A stretch of DNA of 64,000 nucleotides from Chitinophagaceae bacterium. GTDB taxonomy: Bacteria; Bacteroidota; Bacteroidia; Chitinophagales; Chitinophagaceae. This document shows positions 39,960 to 48,156 of the stretch, one piece after another; the first letter of the stretch is position 1, and each line of letters starts with the position of its first letter. Where the stretch lies: contig JADJYK010000010.1 of the NCBI GenBank assembly GCA_016719815.1, forward strand, positions 133,031-197,030, written 5' to 3'. The notes below the pieces were generated by a model. The model was not told where the DNA came from, did not search any database, and worked only from the letters and a program-made list of their open reading frames with translations. A program made the position numbers and the translations under genes.

Positions 39960-41282
39960 CTAATTGTTTTCAAGGTTCAAAAACTCCAGTTCGTTGGTAA
40001 ATGTGTGGTTGAAATTTACCAGGTTATCGAACCGAAGGTTTTGAGTTTTAAAATCCATCAACGGATATTTTTCTTTCCAGCTGTTTTGAATGGTCTTTAT
40101 TCTTTCCACGATTACCTCGTCTTCAAACTGGTTTTTGCCGGCGTCAAAATACCTGGTGCTAAAGCCAAGTGCAGTGAAATAATCCTGGTGGTTTATTATC
40201 ATTAACAGGTGAAACAGTTCTGTTATTACCCTGGGAACGCTGTACGAATACTGGCAATAGGCAATGCCGTATTCACATATTTGTGTGGCGATATAAGGGT
40301 AGTTATTGTCCCTGTACCAAATCATATTCTGGTTGGCACCATGAATACTGTCTGCAATTGTTTTGTATGCCTGTGGTGCCACAATAGAGAATGTGTATTT
40401 AGAACGAAACAGGTTTTTGAATACCTCTTCTTTAGAAATGGCCATCATTTTTTTGAACTCCTCCGCCATATCCCTGTTTTTCTCTGTAACAGGCCGTTCG
40501 TCTTTCCTGAAATAAATACCGCCAATTTTTTCTAATTCGTTCAGCAGTTTTCCTTCGGGTGCAATTAAATAATCAATTTTGTAAATAAGGGACAATAAAA
40601 GATAGGCAATGCCACCGGAAAATTTATCGGCATCCACCAAGGCAACCGTATCCAGCGTTTGTTTTATCCATTTCTGCAGATATTCATACTTGACTTCTTT
40701 TTCCTGAAGGGGGATATTGTCCACATGTTCATCGTCAGAGCTTTGCAGGGCTGCAAAGTCCTGTACCAGCAAATCGTCTTGTTTGTCAGCCTTTGTGGCC
40801 AGTTCTTTCAGGCCATAATACAACTTACTGGGACTGGTGGTTTGCGCATCGCTGTCGAACCGCATACACAGCCTGTCGTTATCCAGCGCATACCGGCTGT
40901 AGTAGAGGTTAAAATTCATTTCCAGCAGGCGGCGCATTACCGGCACAGATGGCTGCGGCATGCGGGCAAGCGTTACTTCTGCCTTCAGTTCTTCTGCACT
41001 GAATTGTCCCCGAACAATCTTCGACCCCTGAAAAAAATGAAACCGGCCTTCGCTGCCGTTTCTCTCGTAGACTACATTGGCGGCTGCATCATCCCGCACA
41101 TAGTCAAAAAAGGCATCAAGACATTCTGTGTATTTTTTTTCTTTGAAAAGGCTGTCGGCATCTGTCCACCGTTTTACCTTAGCGGTTGTTTTGTTATTAT
41201 CTGAATAGCGACCGAAATATATTACCGGCTCGGGTTTCGCCTCCTCTTTCTTTTTCCCCCAGCCAAAAAGCTTGTCGAACAT
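39960..41282 (-). CDS. Unknown protein, probable partner of the zinc-ribbon protease
   Basis: 440 residues. It begins MFDKLFGWGKKKEEAKPEP, a charged tail typical of cytoplasmic proteins. The N-terminal 170 residues (RFHFFQGSKIVRGQFSAEEL; NLYYSRYALDNDRLCMRFDS) may be the same YbjN-like fold as in the protease's C-terminus, but this is a weak visual inference. The rest is mostly helical (KWIKQTLDTVALVDADKFSG, ELFHLLMIINHQDYFTALGF). No known family recognised. It precedes the protease gene by 67 bp and is divergent from dnaN. Confidence 0.65.
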   Translation of the reverse strand: MFDKLFGWGKKKEEAKPEPVIYFGRYSDNNKTTAKVKRWTDADSLFKEKKYTECLDAFFDYVRDDAAANVVYERNGSEGRFHFFQGSKIVRGQFSAEELKAEVTLARMPQPSVPVMRRLLEMNFNLYYSRYALDNDRLCMRFDSDAQTTSPSKLYYGLKELATKADKQDDLLVQDFAALQSSDDEHVDNIPLQEKEVKYEYLQKWIKQTLDTVALVDADKFSGGIAYLLLSLIYKIDYLIAPEGKLLNELEKIGGIYFRKDERPVTEKNRDMAEEFKKMMAISKEEVFKNLFRSKYTFSIVAPQAYKTIADSIHGANQNMIWYRDNNYPYIATQICEYGIAYCQYSYSVPRVITELFHLLMIINHQDYFTALGFSTRYFDAGKNQFEDEVIVERIKTIQNSWKEKYPLMDFKTQNLRFDNLVNFNHTFTNELEFLNLENN

Positions 41283-41422
41283 CGGAGTGTTTTATTTGAT
41301 AAGCAGCAAGATACTAAAGCCTCCCCATAATAAGATGCCGGGTTAAAAGATCTGGCAGCCAAAAAGGCCTAAAGTATTGGCAGTAAAGTAAAAATCAGTA
41401 GTTTCGCCACAAACATTTTGCG

Positions 41423-42538
41423 ATGAAGTTTATAGCATCCTCCTCTTCCTTACTTAAACAACTGCAGCACATTTCAGGTGTTATTAATGCCAACACAGTG
41501 CTTCCAATTTTGGAAGATTTTTTATTTGAAGTCGAAAAGAACAAACTGACCGTTGTGGCCACCGACCTGGAAACGGTGATGCGGGTGCAACTGGACATTG
41601 AGGCAAAGGATAGCGGCAAGGTGTGTATCCCGGCAAAAATCCTGATGGATTCGTTGAAAAATATTCCCGAACAGCCGCTTACTTTCAATATTGATAAAAA
41701 TTTTGCTGTTGAAATTACCAGCGACAATGGTAAGTATAAGGTAATGGGCGAAAATCCCGACAACTTTCCGAAAGAACCGGTAGCCGACGATACTACTTCG
41801 TTTACCATGATGGCTTCGGCCCTGGTAACCGCAATCAATAAAACAATTTTTGCCACCAGCAACGATGACCTGCGCCCCGCAATGACGGGTGTATTCTTCG
41901 AACTGGACAAAAAGGGTCTGCAGTGTGTGGCAACCGATGCACACCGGCTGGTTCGCTATAAAAGAACGGATGTAAAGTGCCCGAAATCTGATTCTTTTAT
42001 CGCTCCCCGCAAGCCGCTTACGCTGCTAAAAGCCGCTATTCCCTCAACTGATGAAGAAATAACCGTAAGCTACAACAGCAACCACCTATTTGTAAAACAC
42101 GGCACCACTCAAATGAGCTGCCGCCTGATAGATGCCCGTTTTCCGGATTATAAAGTGGTAATTCCGGTGGACAACCCTTACAAGCTAACCGTTAATAAAA
42201 GCGATTTTCAAAGTGCCCTGCGCCGGGTAAGTGTGTTTAGTAATAAAAGCACTAACCAGGTAGCGCTAAACATCAGCGGAAGCGAACTGCAATTAGCGGC
42301 ACAAGACGTTGATTTCAGCTTTGAAGGAAATGAAAGAATGAAATGCCAATACACCGGCGAGGATCTGACTATTGCCTTCAATGCCCGCTTCCTGATTGAA
42401 ATGCTTAATGCCACCGATAGTGATGAAGTGGTGGTTGAACTGTCAACACCCACAAAAGCGGGTATTCTTAAGCCCTCTGAGAAAGATGAAAACGAAGAGC
42501 TTTTAATGCTGGTAATGCCGCTAATGCTGAACCAGTAA
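41423..42538 (+). CDS. dnaN: DNA polymerase III beta subunit (sliding clamp)
   Basis: 371 residues, standard length. It opens MKFIASSSSLLKQLQHISGV and includes ATDLETVMRVQLD, AKILMDSLKNIPEQP, PAMTGVFFELDKKGLQCVATDAHRLV, DARFPDYKVVIP and a C-terminal LMLVMPLMLNQ, all typical of the three-domain beta clamp. The ring tethers replicative polymerase to DNA. It stands alone, without dnaA or recF next to it, as is common in Bacteroidota. A strong terminator follows. Confidence 0.97.
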   Translation: MKFIASSSSLLKQLQHISGVINANTVLPILEDFLFEVEKNKLTVVATDLETVMRVQLDIEAKDSGKVCIPAKILMDSLKNIPEQPLTFNIDKNFAVEITSDNGKYKVMGENPDNFPKEPVADDTTSFTMMASALVTAINKTIFATSNDDLRPAMTGVFFELDKKGLQCVATDAHRLVRYKRTDVKCPKSDSFIAPRKPLTLLKAAIPSTDEEITVSYNSNHLFVKHGTTQMSCRLIDARFPDYKVVIPVDNPYKLTVNKSDFQSALRRVSVFSNKSTNQVALNISGSELQLAAQDVDFSFEGNERMKCQYTGEDLTIAFNARFLIEMLNATDSDEVVVELSTPTKAGILKPSEKDENEELLMLVMPLMLNQ

Positions 42539-42566
42539 GACCGGTTGGCTCTGTTAGAAAATGCTG

Positions 42567-42599
42567 GAAGCCCACAAATAATGTGGGCTTCTTTTATTT
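42567..42599 (+). terminator. Rho-independent terminator after dnaN
   Basis: Perfect 9-bp stem GAAGCCCAC / GTGGGCTTC with a 7-nt loop, followed by TTTTATTT. Confidence 0.9.
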
Positions 42600-42649
42600 A
42601 CAAGCAGTAAATATAGTATTCGTATTTTGAATAAAAATTAAAGCCGGTT

Positions 42650-43057
42650 ATGGATTTTATACCTATCAACTTTTATGGCAACTACATTGATGCACATATT
42701 GCTAAAGGAGTGCTGGAGGAAAATGATATTGACTGTTGGCTTAAAGATGAGAATACGGTTACCATTGACCCTATTCTTACCAATGCAGTTGGCGGTATAA
42801 AGTTAATGGTGCCAAAAGAAAAAGCGGGGCTGGCAAAACAAATACTTGAATCGGTAAGAAGCGAACAAAAAATAACAGTTACCTGTCCAAAATGCGGTTC
42901 GCACAATATTGAACCGGTGAACACTCCCCGAAAAGCATCAAACTGGTTTGGCGCCATAGTTGGCTTTTTAACGATGAATTACGCATTGCCCGTTGATACA
43001 GTGAGCCACTGTTTTGATTGTGGCCATGAATTCCCGATCGAAGATGAGCCGAAATAG
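42650..43057 (+). CDS. DUF2007-type protein with C-terminal zinc ribbon
   Basis: 135 residues. The N-terminal 65 residues (FYGNYIDAHIAKGVLEENDI; GGIKLMVPKEKAGLAKQIL) match the DUF2007 putative signal-transducing domain, related to PII-like small folds. Four cysteines follow as CPKCGSHN and CFDCGHEF, a zinc ribbon, separated by a short hydrophobic stretch (WFGAIVGFLTMNYAL). Function unknown. It starts about 50 bp after the dnaN terminator; the sterol-desaturase-family gene follows. Confidence 0.75.
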   Translation: MDFIPINFYGNYIDAHIAKGVLEENDIDCWLKDENTVTIDPILTNAVGGIKLMVPKEKAGLAKQILESVRSEQKITVTCPKCGSHNIEPVNTPRKASNWFGAIVGFLTMNYALPVDTVSHCFDCGHEFPIEDEPK

Positions 43058-43098
43058 AAATTATATTTCCTTCGTATCTTGTTCTCAACATTACCACC

Positions 43099-43923
43099 AT
43101 GTGGGAAAACATTATTAATCATTTTCAAACGCTTGAACAACGGCCGCTGGAGCGGATGGCCATCCTTGTTGGCGGACTACTCTTCTTCTGGATTATCGAA
43201 GGCGCTATTCCGCTGCTGCCGCTGCGCTATAAAAAGAATAAGCTGCAACATGCTGGTGTAAACTTCTTCTTCACCGTTATCCATCTCATCGTTCACACAT
43301 TGCTGGCGATACTGATAATAAAACTGAGCGACTGGTGTGCCACTCAGCAATTTGGAATGGCGTACTGGTTTAATGCCAATGTTCTGGCGGCGGTTATTAT
43401 TGGAGTGCTGGCCCTTGATTTCAGCAGTTGGCTCGTACACTGGATAATGCACAACACGGCTATATTTTGGCGGTTTCACATCATACACCACAGCGATACC
43501 AATGTGGATGTTACAACAGGGCTTCGTCATCACCCAGGCGACAGTTTACTGCGTGGTGTCTTTTTCCTGCTGCTGATATTTGTTTCGGGAGCGCCGATGT
43601 ATGCGGTAATGATTTACCAAACATTGGTAGTGCTGGCAACGGCATTTACACATGCTAATATTAATTTGCCCAAAAGGGTTGATAAGGTGCTGAGCTATTT
43701 TCTTATTTCGCCCAATATGCACAAAGTGCATCACCATTGGAAGCGGCCTTATACGGACAGTAATTACGGTGCAGTATTTTCTATCTGGGACCGGCTCCTG
43801 GGAACTTATTCATTTCTTGAGACAAAAGAGTTGCGTTACGGTATTGATAAAAACTTTCCGGAAGACAAAGACGAGAATGTGCTGAAGTTGTTATTAAAGC
43901 CATTTCAAAAACTGGAAGAATAA
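43099..43923 (+). CDS. Sterol desaturase / fatty acid hydroxylase family membrane protein
   Basis: 274 residues with four or more membrane helices. The di-iron histidine clusters are present: HWIMHN, FHIIHHSD, GLRHHPGD and MHKVHHHWKRPY, ending with DSNYGAVFSIWDRLLGTYSF as in the family. These membrane enzymes use a di-iron centre and O2 to hydroxylate or desaturate lipids. The actual lipid substrate is unknown; bacterial members modify fatty acids, sphingolipids or carotenoids. Confidence 0.88.
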   Translation: MWENIINHFQTLEQRPLERMAILVGGLLFFWIIEGAIPLLPLRYKKNKLQHAGVNFFFTVIHLIVHTLLAILIIKLSDWCATQQFGMAYWFNANVLAAVIIGVLALDFSSWLVHWIMHNTAIFWRFHIIHHSDTNVDVTTGLRHHPGDSLLRGVFFLLLIFVSGAPMYAVMIYQTLVVLATAFTHANINLPKRVDKVLSYFLISPNMHKVHHHWKRPYTDSNYGAVFSIWDRLLGTYSFLETKELRYGIDKNFPEDKDENVLKLLLKPFQKLEE

Positions 43924-43946
43924 TTTTTAACCATTAAATCGATTTT

Positions 43947-44710
43947 ATGCGAATAGTACTTCTTTCGCTGCTGCTTGCTGTTTCGCTTTCATTAACCGCT
44001 CAGCAATGGGGCACTATGTATGTTGCCGCCAAATCCGGCTTAAGCATTCGTGAAAAACCCGAAACCGGGGCAAAGGTACTTGATAAAATTCCCTATGGCA
44101 CAAAGATTACACTACTAGAAATGAACGAAGAAAAAAGGAGCATCGTTACCGAAGGTATTACCGGCTACTGGGGAAAAGTGAAATACAATAATAAGACCGG
44201 CTACATTGTTGACTCCTACCTGTTTCCTGGGCACCACCCAAGCTGGCTGCTGTGAAAGAAATGAAAGATTACCTGGCACAGGTTACTGTTCCTTTCGGTG
44301 CCAAACTGATAACAAAAAGCGGAACCATGGGAAATATTACCGAAAGCGGCTGGGAAATAAGAAAACAATTATTTAAAAACGGAGCTGAGCGACACGAGCA
44401 TTACGGATGGGAATATGGTTCTAATGCTTACCTGCTTCCGGGATTTAGTTTGCAACAGGGGTTCTTATTACTGCGCCTGATACCCGAATTTAAAGAAGTG
44501 TTTGGGGACAAAGACGAGTTCCCTTCAGAAAGTAAGACTTATAAAAAGGGAGAAATTGAATACCAGCTTACGGTTGAAAAAAGAAGCTTTGGCGAAGATT
44601 ATACCTGGGTAGATAAAATTCGTATTGAATATGGTATGGAAGCCTCTTATGTTTTTGAACTGTATATGCTCGATTATCAATTAGTCATTTTTTACGGGTC
44701 TGGTCTGTAG
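43947..44710 (+). CDS. Secreted bacterial SH3-domain protein, one frameshift
   Basis: About 254 residues after repair. Signal peptide MRIVLLSLLLAVSLSLTAQ, then a bacterial SH3 domain (YVAAKSGLSIREKPETGAKV, YGTKITLLEMNEE, GYWGKVKYNNKTGYIVDSYL). The frame breaks near 44230; one extra C gives LFPWAPPKLAAVKEMKDYLA and continues to the stop at 44710. The second half (SGWEIRKQLFKNGAERHEHY; EVFGDKDEFPSESKTYKKGE) is not recognised. Predicted periplasmic, perhaps wall-binding. It ends 9 bp before kdsB. Confidence 0.72.
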
Positions 44711-44715
44711 TTTTG
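44708..44715 (+). promoter_or_regulatory. Possible -7 box (TAGTTTTG) just before kdsB
   Basis: Fits TAnnTTTG and ends 4 bp before the kdsB ATG. If used, the transcript would start at or near the start codon, giving a leaderless or nearly leaderless mRNA. Motif match only. Confidence 0.3.
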
Positions 44716-44719
44716 TATT

Positions 44720-45442
44720 ATGAAAAAAGTTGCAATGATTCCGGCCCGCTATGCAGCCACAAGATTTCCTGGTAAGCTGATGCAGTTGTTGGGTGATAAA
44801 TCTGTTATCCGCCATACTTATGATGCCGCCCTGGGTACCGGCTTGTTCGATGAGGTTATTGTTGTTACCGACAGCGACATCATCTATAATGAAATTACGG
44901 GTAGCGGCGGCAAAGCCGTAATGAGCAGAAAGGAGCATGAAAGCGGCAGCGACCGCATTGCTGAAGCGGCGGCCGATATGGATGTGGATATTATTGTAAA
45001 CGTTCAGGGTGATACGCCTTTTGTAAAACGGGAGCCATTAGAAAAGCTGCTCCTGCAATTTGATGACTCCACAGTACAAGTGGCGTCCATGATGCAGATA
45101 CTTACCAAACAGGAAGAAATTGATGACCCCAATTTTGTGAAAGTGGCCGTTGACAAAAACATGAATTCTTTGTTCTTTAGCCGCAGTGTTGTGCCCTACC
45201 CAAGAGATAAGAACTTCCCAACGACCTATTACGAACACATCGGTGTGTACGCCTTTCGTAAGCAGGCGCTTTTGAATTTTACCAAATGGCCAATAACCCC
45301 GCTTGAGTCGGCTGAGAAAATTGAATGCCTCCGTTATCTTGAAAACGGCATTCCGCTGAGAATGGTTGTAGTGGATTATATGGGAGTGGAAATTGATACC
45401 CCGGAGGATTTGGAAAGGGCAGCAAAGCTGATGGAGGGGTAA
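44720..45442 (+). CDS. kdsB: 3-deoxy-manno-octulosonate cytidylyltransferase (CMP-Kdo or CMP-Kdo8N synthetase)
   Basis: 240 residues. MKKVAMIPARYAATRFPGKL is the nucleotide-binding N-terminus, then VTDSD, EHESGSDRIAEAA, NVQGDTPF and a C-terminal GVEIDTPEDLERAAKLM. It activates Kdo with CTP for lipid A-core synthesis. A kdnB-like dehydrogenase follows after the GxxExxY cassette, so the true substrate may be 8-amino-Kdo, as in Shewanella. Its stop codon overlaps the left end of that cassette. Confidence 0.93.
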   Translation: MKKVAMIPARYAATRFPGKLMQLLGDKSVIRHTYDAALGTGLFDEVIVVTDSDIIYNEITGSGGKAVMSRKEHESGSDRIAEAAADMDVDIIVNVQGDTPFVKREPLEKLLLQFDDSTVQVASMMQILTKQEEIDDPNFVKVAVDKNMNSLFFSRSVVPYPRDKNFPTTYYEHIGVYAFRKQALLNFTKWPITPLESAEKIECLRYLENGIPLRMVVVDYMGVEIDTPEDLERAAKLMEG

Positions 45443-45919
45443 CCACAAAGTCCGCAAAGTTTTTTCACAAAGTAAAACAAAGAAAATGCCTTACCAGGAA
45501 ATTCCATCAAGCCTAAACAGGCTTTCACAAGATGTTATCGGATTGGCTATTAAGGTTCATAAAAATCTAGGACCCGGGCTGCTGGAATCTTCATACAGGG
45601 AATGTCTGTTTTACGAAATCGCAAAGGCTGGCTATTTTGTTGAGAAAGAAAAGGCGCTGCCGCTTTTTTACGAAACAATAAAACTGGATGCCGGATACAG
45701 AATTGATATACATGTAGAAAAGGAAATGATAATAGAAATTAAAGCGGTTGAATCATTAACAGATGTACACACAGCTCAGCTTCTTACTTATATGAAACTT
45801 TCCGAAAACAGGTTGGGACTGCTCATTAATTTCAATGTAACACTTTTGAAAAACGGAATCAAGCGGCTTGTGCTGTAACTTTGTGACCTCTGAGAAAAAC
45901 TCTTGGTGCCCTTTGTGGT
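45442..45919. mobile_element. Inverted-repeat-bounded cassette carrying a GxxExxY gene
   Basis: ACCACAAAG (45442-45450) and CTTTGTGGT (45911-45919) are perfect terminal inverted repeats 478 bp apart. Inside each end lie more CACAAAG/GCAAAG units (left: CCGCAAAG, CACAAAG, ACAAAG; right: ACTTTGTGACC). Only the GxxExxY gene is inside. The left end overlaps the kdsB stop codon and the right end stops 14 bp before the next ATG. No transposase is present, so movement, if any, is in trans. Confidence 0.5.
45486..45878 (+). CDS. GxxExxY protein
   Basis: 130 residues. The name-giving motif is GLLESSY within LGPGLLESSYRECLFYEIA, and the nuclease-like core YRIDIHVEKEMIIEIKAVES resembles a PD-(D/E)XK fold (D...E-x-K). 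It ends HTAQLLTYMKLSENRLGLLI and NFNVTLLKNGIKRLVL, typical of the family. Biochemical function is not established. These genes occur in many Bacteroidota copies next to CACAAAG-like repeats, as here. It splits an otherwise continuous kdsB-kdnB pair. Confidence 0.88.
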   Translation: MPYQEIPSSLNRLSQDVIGLAIKVHKNLGPGLLESSYRECLFYEIAKAGYFVEKEKALPLFYETIKLDAGYRIDIHVEKEMIIEIKAVESLTDVHTAQLLTYMKLSENRLGLLINFNVTLLKNGIKRLVL

Positions 45920-45933
45920 AAAAAACACACAAC

Positions 45934-47007
45934 ATGAAATTCAGGAATTTTAAAATGATCGGCTATGTGGTATATGGCCGTGGCTCTTTTAACCAGCTCG
46001 ATGAAATTATTGCCCCGCACCGTACCGATGGCAAACCCATGATTTTTTTGGTTGACCATTTCTTTACCGGCAAGCCATTGGTTGAACGCATACCCCTTCG
46101 TGGAAATGATAAAATAATCTTTGCTGATGTTACCTACGAGCCCAAGACCACTTATGTAGATTCTCTGGCCCAACAACTGAAGGATGAGTTTGGTGCGGTT
46201 AGTGGTATAATCGGCATCGGCGGCGGCTCCACGATGGACCTGGCCAAAGCCGTATCGCTGATGATGAACAACCCGGGCGCTTCGGCCGACTACCAGGGAT
46301 GGGACCTGGTGAAACTTCCCGGTGTATATAAGGTAGGTATTCCTACACTAAGTGGTACCGGCGCTGAAGTATCGAGAACAACGGTGCTTACCGGCCCCAC
46401 CAAGAAGTTGGGCATGAACAGTGACTTTACTCCATTTGACCAAATCGTTCTTGACCCCGAATTGACTAAAGATGCGCCGGTTAATCAACGCTTCTACACC
46501 GGCATGGACTGCTACATACATTGCATCGAAAGCCTCGAAGGCACTTACCTGAACGAGTTTAGCAAGAGCTATGGCGAAAAGGCCCTGCAACTGTGCCGTG
46601 ATGTATTTGTAAATACCAATGAGTGGACAGATGAATGTGATGATAAGCTGATGATGGCTTCTTATGCCGGCGGCATGAGCATTGCCTACAGCCAGGTGGG
46701 TGTGGCCCATGCGGTAAGCTATGGCTTAAGTTATCTGCTTGGCACCAAGCATGGCATTGGCAACTGTATTGTGATGAACCATCTTGAAGAATATTATCCC
46801 GAAGGAGTGAAGGAGTTTAAACACATGGTGGAGAAAAACGGAATTGATATTCCCGCCGGCATCTGTAAGGGATTGAGTGATGAAGATTTTGAAAAGATGA
46901 TTAACGTAAGCATGGGCATGAAACCGTTGTGGGAAAACGCACTGGGAAAGGATTGGGAAAAGATAATGACGAGAGAGAAGCTGAGGGCTTTGTACGAGAA
47001 ATTATAG
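45934..47007 (+). CDS. kdnB: Iron-containing alcohol dehydrogenase, KdnB-like (Kdo 8-oxidase)
   Basis: 357 residues, group III Fe-ADH fold. GIIGIGGGSTMDLAKAVSLM binds the nucleotide; IPTLSGTGAEVSRTTVL follows; metal ligands fall in TGMDCYIHCIES (Asp) and VGVAHAVSYGL, GTKHGIGN (His). The N-terminus MKFRNFKMIGYVVYGRGSFN resembles Shewanella KdnB, which oxidises the C8 hydroxyl of Kdo before amination by KdnA. Location next to kdsB supports this. No KdnA aminotransferase is in the window, so the assignment is probable rather than certain. Confidence 0.68.
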   Translation: MKFRNFKMIGYVVYGRGSFNQLDEIIAPHRTDGKPMIFLVDHFFTGKPLVERIPLRGNDKIIFADVTYEPKTTYVDSLAQQLKDEFGAVSGIIGIGGGSTMDLAKAVSLMMNNPGASADYQGWDLVKLPGVYKVGIPTLSGTGAEVSRTTVLTGPTKKLGMNSDFTPFDQIVLDPELTKDAPVNQRFYTGMDCYIHCIESLEGTYLNEFSKSYGEKALQLCRDVFVNTNEWTDECDDKLMMASYAGGMSIAYSQVGVAHAVSYGLSYLLGTKHGIGNCIVMNHLEEYYPEGVKEFKHMVEKNGIDIPAGICKGLSDEDFEKMINVSMGMKPLWENALGKDWEKIMTREKLRALYEKL

Positions 47008-47042
47008 CAGAACCACAATTAAACGAATAGAATGGATTGGGG

Positions 47043-47076
47043 AGGAAACAGCAGAGATGTTGTTTCCTTTTATTTT
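47043..47076 (+). terminator. Terminator after kdnB-like gene
   Basis: Stem AGGAAACA / TGTTTCCT (8 bp perfect, 10-nt loop) followed by TTTTATTTT. Confidence 0.7.
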
Positions 47077-47170
47077 CGGTGAACCGTTGTTTTTGGTTAA
47101 CAAATAGTACATTTTTGCAACTGATGATATGCGGTTTTTTCTACCTTCACCTTACATTAAACCAACAATT

Positions 47171-48103
47171 ATGTCTTCAGCATTACACACTGTATTAGGC
47201 GCTACCGGCGGCGTTGGTTCGGCGGTGGTGGCAGCATTGCAACAGCAAAATCTTCCCATCCGTGTGGTGGAGCGCAGCAAAGAAGTAAATGGTTTTACCA
47301 CTTTTAAGGCCGACCTGCTGGATCCGGCGCAGGCTATGAAAGCCGTGGAGGGCTCCAGCCATGTATATCTCTGCGTGGGACTTGCCTATGATATTGCCGT
47401 GTGGCGGCGTGACTGGCCACGGCTGTTGCAAAACGTAATTGATGCCTGTGTGGCCTGCAATGCCCGGCTTATTTTTCTCGACAATGTGTATATGTATGGC
47501 CCGGCTCCACTATCTGTTCCGTTTGATGAAACACATGCACAGGAGCCGCCTTCTAAAAAAGGACAACTGAGAAAACAGTTAGCCGATACGCTGATGGCTG
47601 CTTTTGCAAGCGGTAAGCTAAAAGGGTTGATTGCCCGTGCGGCAGATTTTTTCGGGCCGGGCTCGAAGAACAATGTGTTTTATTTTTCTATGCTGGAGCG
47701 GATGCTGAAAGGAAAAGCCCCCCAGTCCATTGCACCAAAGGGTGTAAAGCATACGTACGCCTACACGACGGATGCGGGCCGGGCAATGGTAATGCTGGCA
47801 ATGGACGAAACCTGTTACGGACAAGTGTGGCATCTGCCGGTGGGCGGAGGCCTGGCCGCAGAAGAAATTGCGGCATTGATGAATAAGGAGCTGAGAACAG
47901 ATTATAAGATTTCTTTTCTGCCGGGTTTTATGCTGAAGTTGCTGGGTTTGTTTATACGACCACTGCGGGAATTAAATGAAATGATGTACCAGTTCCGGCA
48001 GCTGTATGATATGTCGTGGCAGAAGTTCAAAAATCATTTTCCTGATTTTGAGGTTACGCCTTATGATGTGGCGGTGAAGGAAACGGTGAAGTCTTTCAGG
48101 TAA
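47171..48103 (+). CDS. NAD(P)-dependent epimerase/dehydratase (atypical or extended SDR)
   Basis: About 310 residues from ATG 47171 (MSSALHTVLGATGGVGSAVV); the ATG at 47129 would add 14 unconserved residues. GATGGVGS is the dinucleotide-binding glycine motif; YMYGP supplies an active-site-like Tyr; ARAADFFGPGSKNNVFYFSM and KHTYAYTTDAGRAMVMLA are family-typical. Substrate unknown. It has its own transcription unit after the terminator at 47043. Confidence 0.83.
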   Translation: MSSALHTVLGATGGVGSAVVAALQQQNLPIRVVERSKEVNGFTTFKADLLDPAQAMKAVEGSSHVYLCVGLAYDIAVWRRDWPRLLQNVIDACVACNARLIFLDNVYMYGPAPLSVPFDETHAQEPPSKKGQLRKQLADTLMAAFASGKLKGLIARAADFFGPGSKNNVFYFSMLERMLKGKAPQSIAPKGVKHTYAYTTDAGRAMVMLAMDETCYGQVWHLPVGGGLAAEEIAALMNKELRTDYKISFLPGFMLKLLGLFIRPLRELNEMMYQFRQLYDMSWQKFKNHFPDFEVTPYDVAVKETVKSFR

Positions 48104-48156
48104 ATTTTATATTTGAAGTTCCGGGTCTTGTATTACAGCATTCAAAAACAAAAACC

